Assembly: GCA_013791765.1 (NCBI GenBank)
Contig: VMTC01000004.1
Location: forward strand, 1 to 42,574
From: Rhodoferax sp.
GTDB lineage: Bacteria > Pseudomonadota > Gammaproteobacteria > Burkholderiales > Burkholderiaceae_C
Direction of reading: 5' to 3'
Length of the DNA: 42,574 nt
The position numbers and the translations under genes are program-made. Positions 42,015 through 42,574 of the stretch are shown here, piece after piece. The notes beneath the pieces are model-generated. The model was not told the origin of the DNA. It ran no database searches and saw only the letters and a list, made by a program, of their open reading frames with translations. How positions within the stretch are numbered: position 1 is the stretch's first letter; the number at the start of each line of letters is the position of its first letter.

Positions 42015-42574
42015 ATGACCATCAAAAGTGACAAATGGATTCGCCACATGGCAGAGACCACCGGCATGATCGAACCGTTCGAGCCGGGCCAAATCCGCCA
42101 GGACGCCAGCGGCAACAAGATCGTCAGCTATGGCACCAGCAGCTACGGCTATGACATCCGCTGCGCACCCGAGTTCAAGGTTTTCACCAACATCCACAGC
42201 ACCGTGGTGGACCCGAAAAACTTCGACGAGAAGAGTTTTGTCGATTTTCACGGTGACAGCTGCATCATCCCGCCCAACAGCTTTGCGCTGGCGCGCACCA
42301 TGGAGTACTTTCGCATTCCTCGCAATGTGCTCACCATCTGCCTGGGCAAAAGCACCTACGCGCGCTGCGGCATCATCGTCAACGTGACCCCGTTTGAGCC
42401 CGAGTGGGAGGGTTATGTGACGCTGGAGTTTTCCAACACCACGCCGTTGCCGGCCAAGATCTATGCCGGCGAAGGCTGTGCGCAGGTGCTGTTTTTTGAG
42501 AGCGATGAAGTCTGCGAGATTTCCTACAAAGACCGAGGCGGCAAATACCAGGGCCAGGTCGGCGTGACGCTGCC
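42015..42574 (+). CDS. dcd: dCTP deaminase (cut by window end)
   Basis: 186 codons are present and the frame is open at the edge; the usual protein is about 188 residues, so nearly all is here. Landmarks: [47 protein letters not shown] and [15 protein letters not shown], including the catalytic Glu and the Ser/Arg of the active site. It deaminates dCTP to dUTP for thymidylate synthesis. GGAG lies about eleven bases before the ATG. Confidence 0.97.
   Translation, partial: MTIKSDKWIRHMAETTGMIEPFEPGQIRQDASGNKIVSYGTSSYGYDIRCAPEFKVFTNIHSTVVDPKNFDEKSFVDFHGDSCIIPPNSFALARTMEYFRIPRNVLTICLGKSTYARCGIIVNVTPFEPEWEGYVTLEFSNTTPLPAKIYAGEGCAQVLFFESDEVCEISYKDRGGKYQGQVGVTL

Overview
The window looks like a chromosomal segment of a betaproteobacterium of the family Comamonadaceae (Rhodoferax/Polaromonas-like). 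This rests on the protein sequences, the ilvB-ilvH-ilvC-pssA order and the moderately high GC. It is inferred by eye; no database search was possible. Most of the DNA is ordinary core genome: 37 complete genes and 2 genes cut by the window ends. I saw no rRNA, tRNA, insertion sequence or CRISPR array.

Layout. 1-441: start of an ExeA-type ATPase, cut by the left edge. 732-3871 (minus): a Crp/Fnr regulator, an APH-fold kinase and an acyl-CoA dehydrogenase, resembling a split ACAD10/ACAD11 module. 3973-8299 (minus): ilvB, ilvH and ilvC (branched-chain amino acids), a very clean terminator, then pssA (phospholipid synthesis). 8622-12966: RDD membrane protein, DUF4389 protein, luciferase-like monooxygenase and a LonB-like AAA/Lon protease. 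12980-16026: a Tat-type dienelactone hydrolase, an SDR and an FAD monooxygenase.

16163-23080 is the most distinctive region: a Fap-like functional-amyloid locus. One minus-strand operon encodes a 612-residue secreted protein with Thr/Asp/Asn/Ser repeats, two small secreted proteins that share motifs with each other, and a stand-alone secreted C39 peptidase. Next to it lie a VpsR-like sigma-54 activator and a FapF-like coiled-coil plus beta-barrel outer-membrane protein. A near-consensus -24/-12 promoter (19823-19838) sits in front of the fibre gene, so the neighbouring activator probably drives the operon.

23169-28004: a LapA-domain protein, a MATE transporter, and mutL preceded by a Phd/PIN toxin-antitoxin pair that overlaps mutL in translation. 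Upstream of the pair is a decayed second copy of the first ~33 codons of mutL, so the cassette lies between two copies of the mutL 5' end. 28177-37972: CsbD, a small membrane protein, DedA, a hypothetical protein, amiC, tsaE, queG, a nitrilase/GNAT pair and a DUF2868/DUF3482 pair. 37975-42574: a ferredoxin-type reductase, an SDR epimerase, a BMP-type binding protein, an RHH-like protein and dcd (cut by the right edge).

Scattered through the window are six copies of a short repeat with the fixed form ATAGC-N20-GGGCTA. Four lie inside coding sequence: two in mutL, one in amiC and one in the epimerase. In mutL and amiC it encodes the same peptide pattern, NSIA-x7-ASGQ, in the same reading frame. 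I know of no named description of this element.
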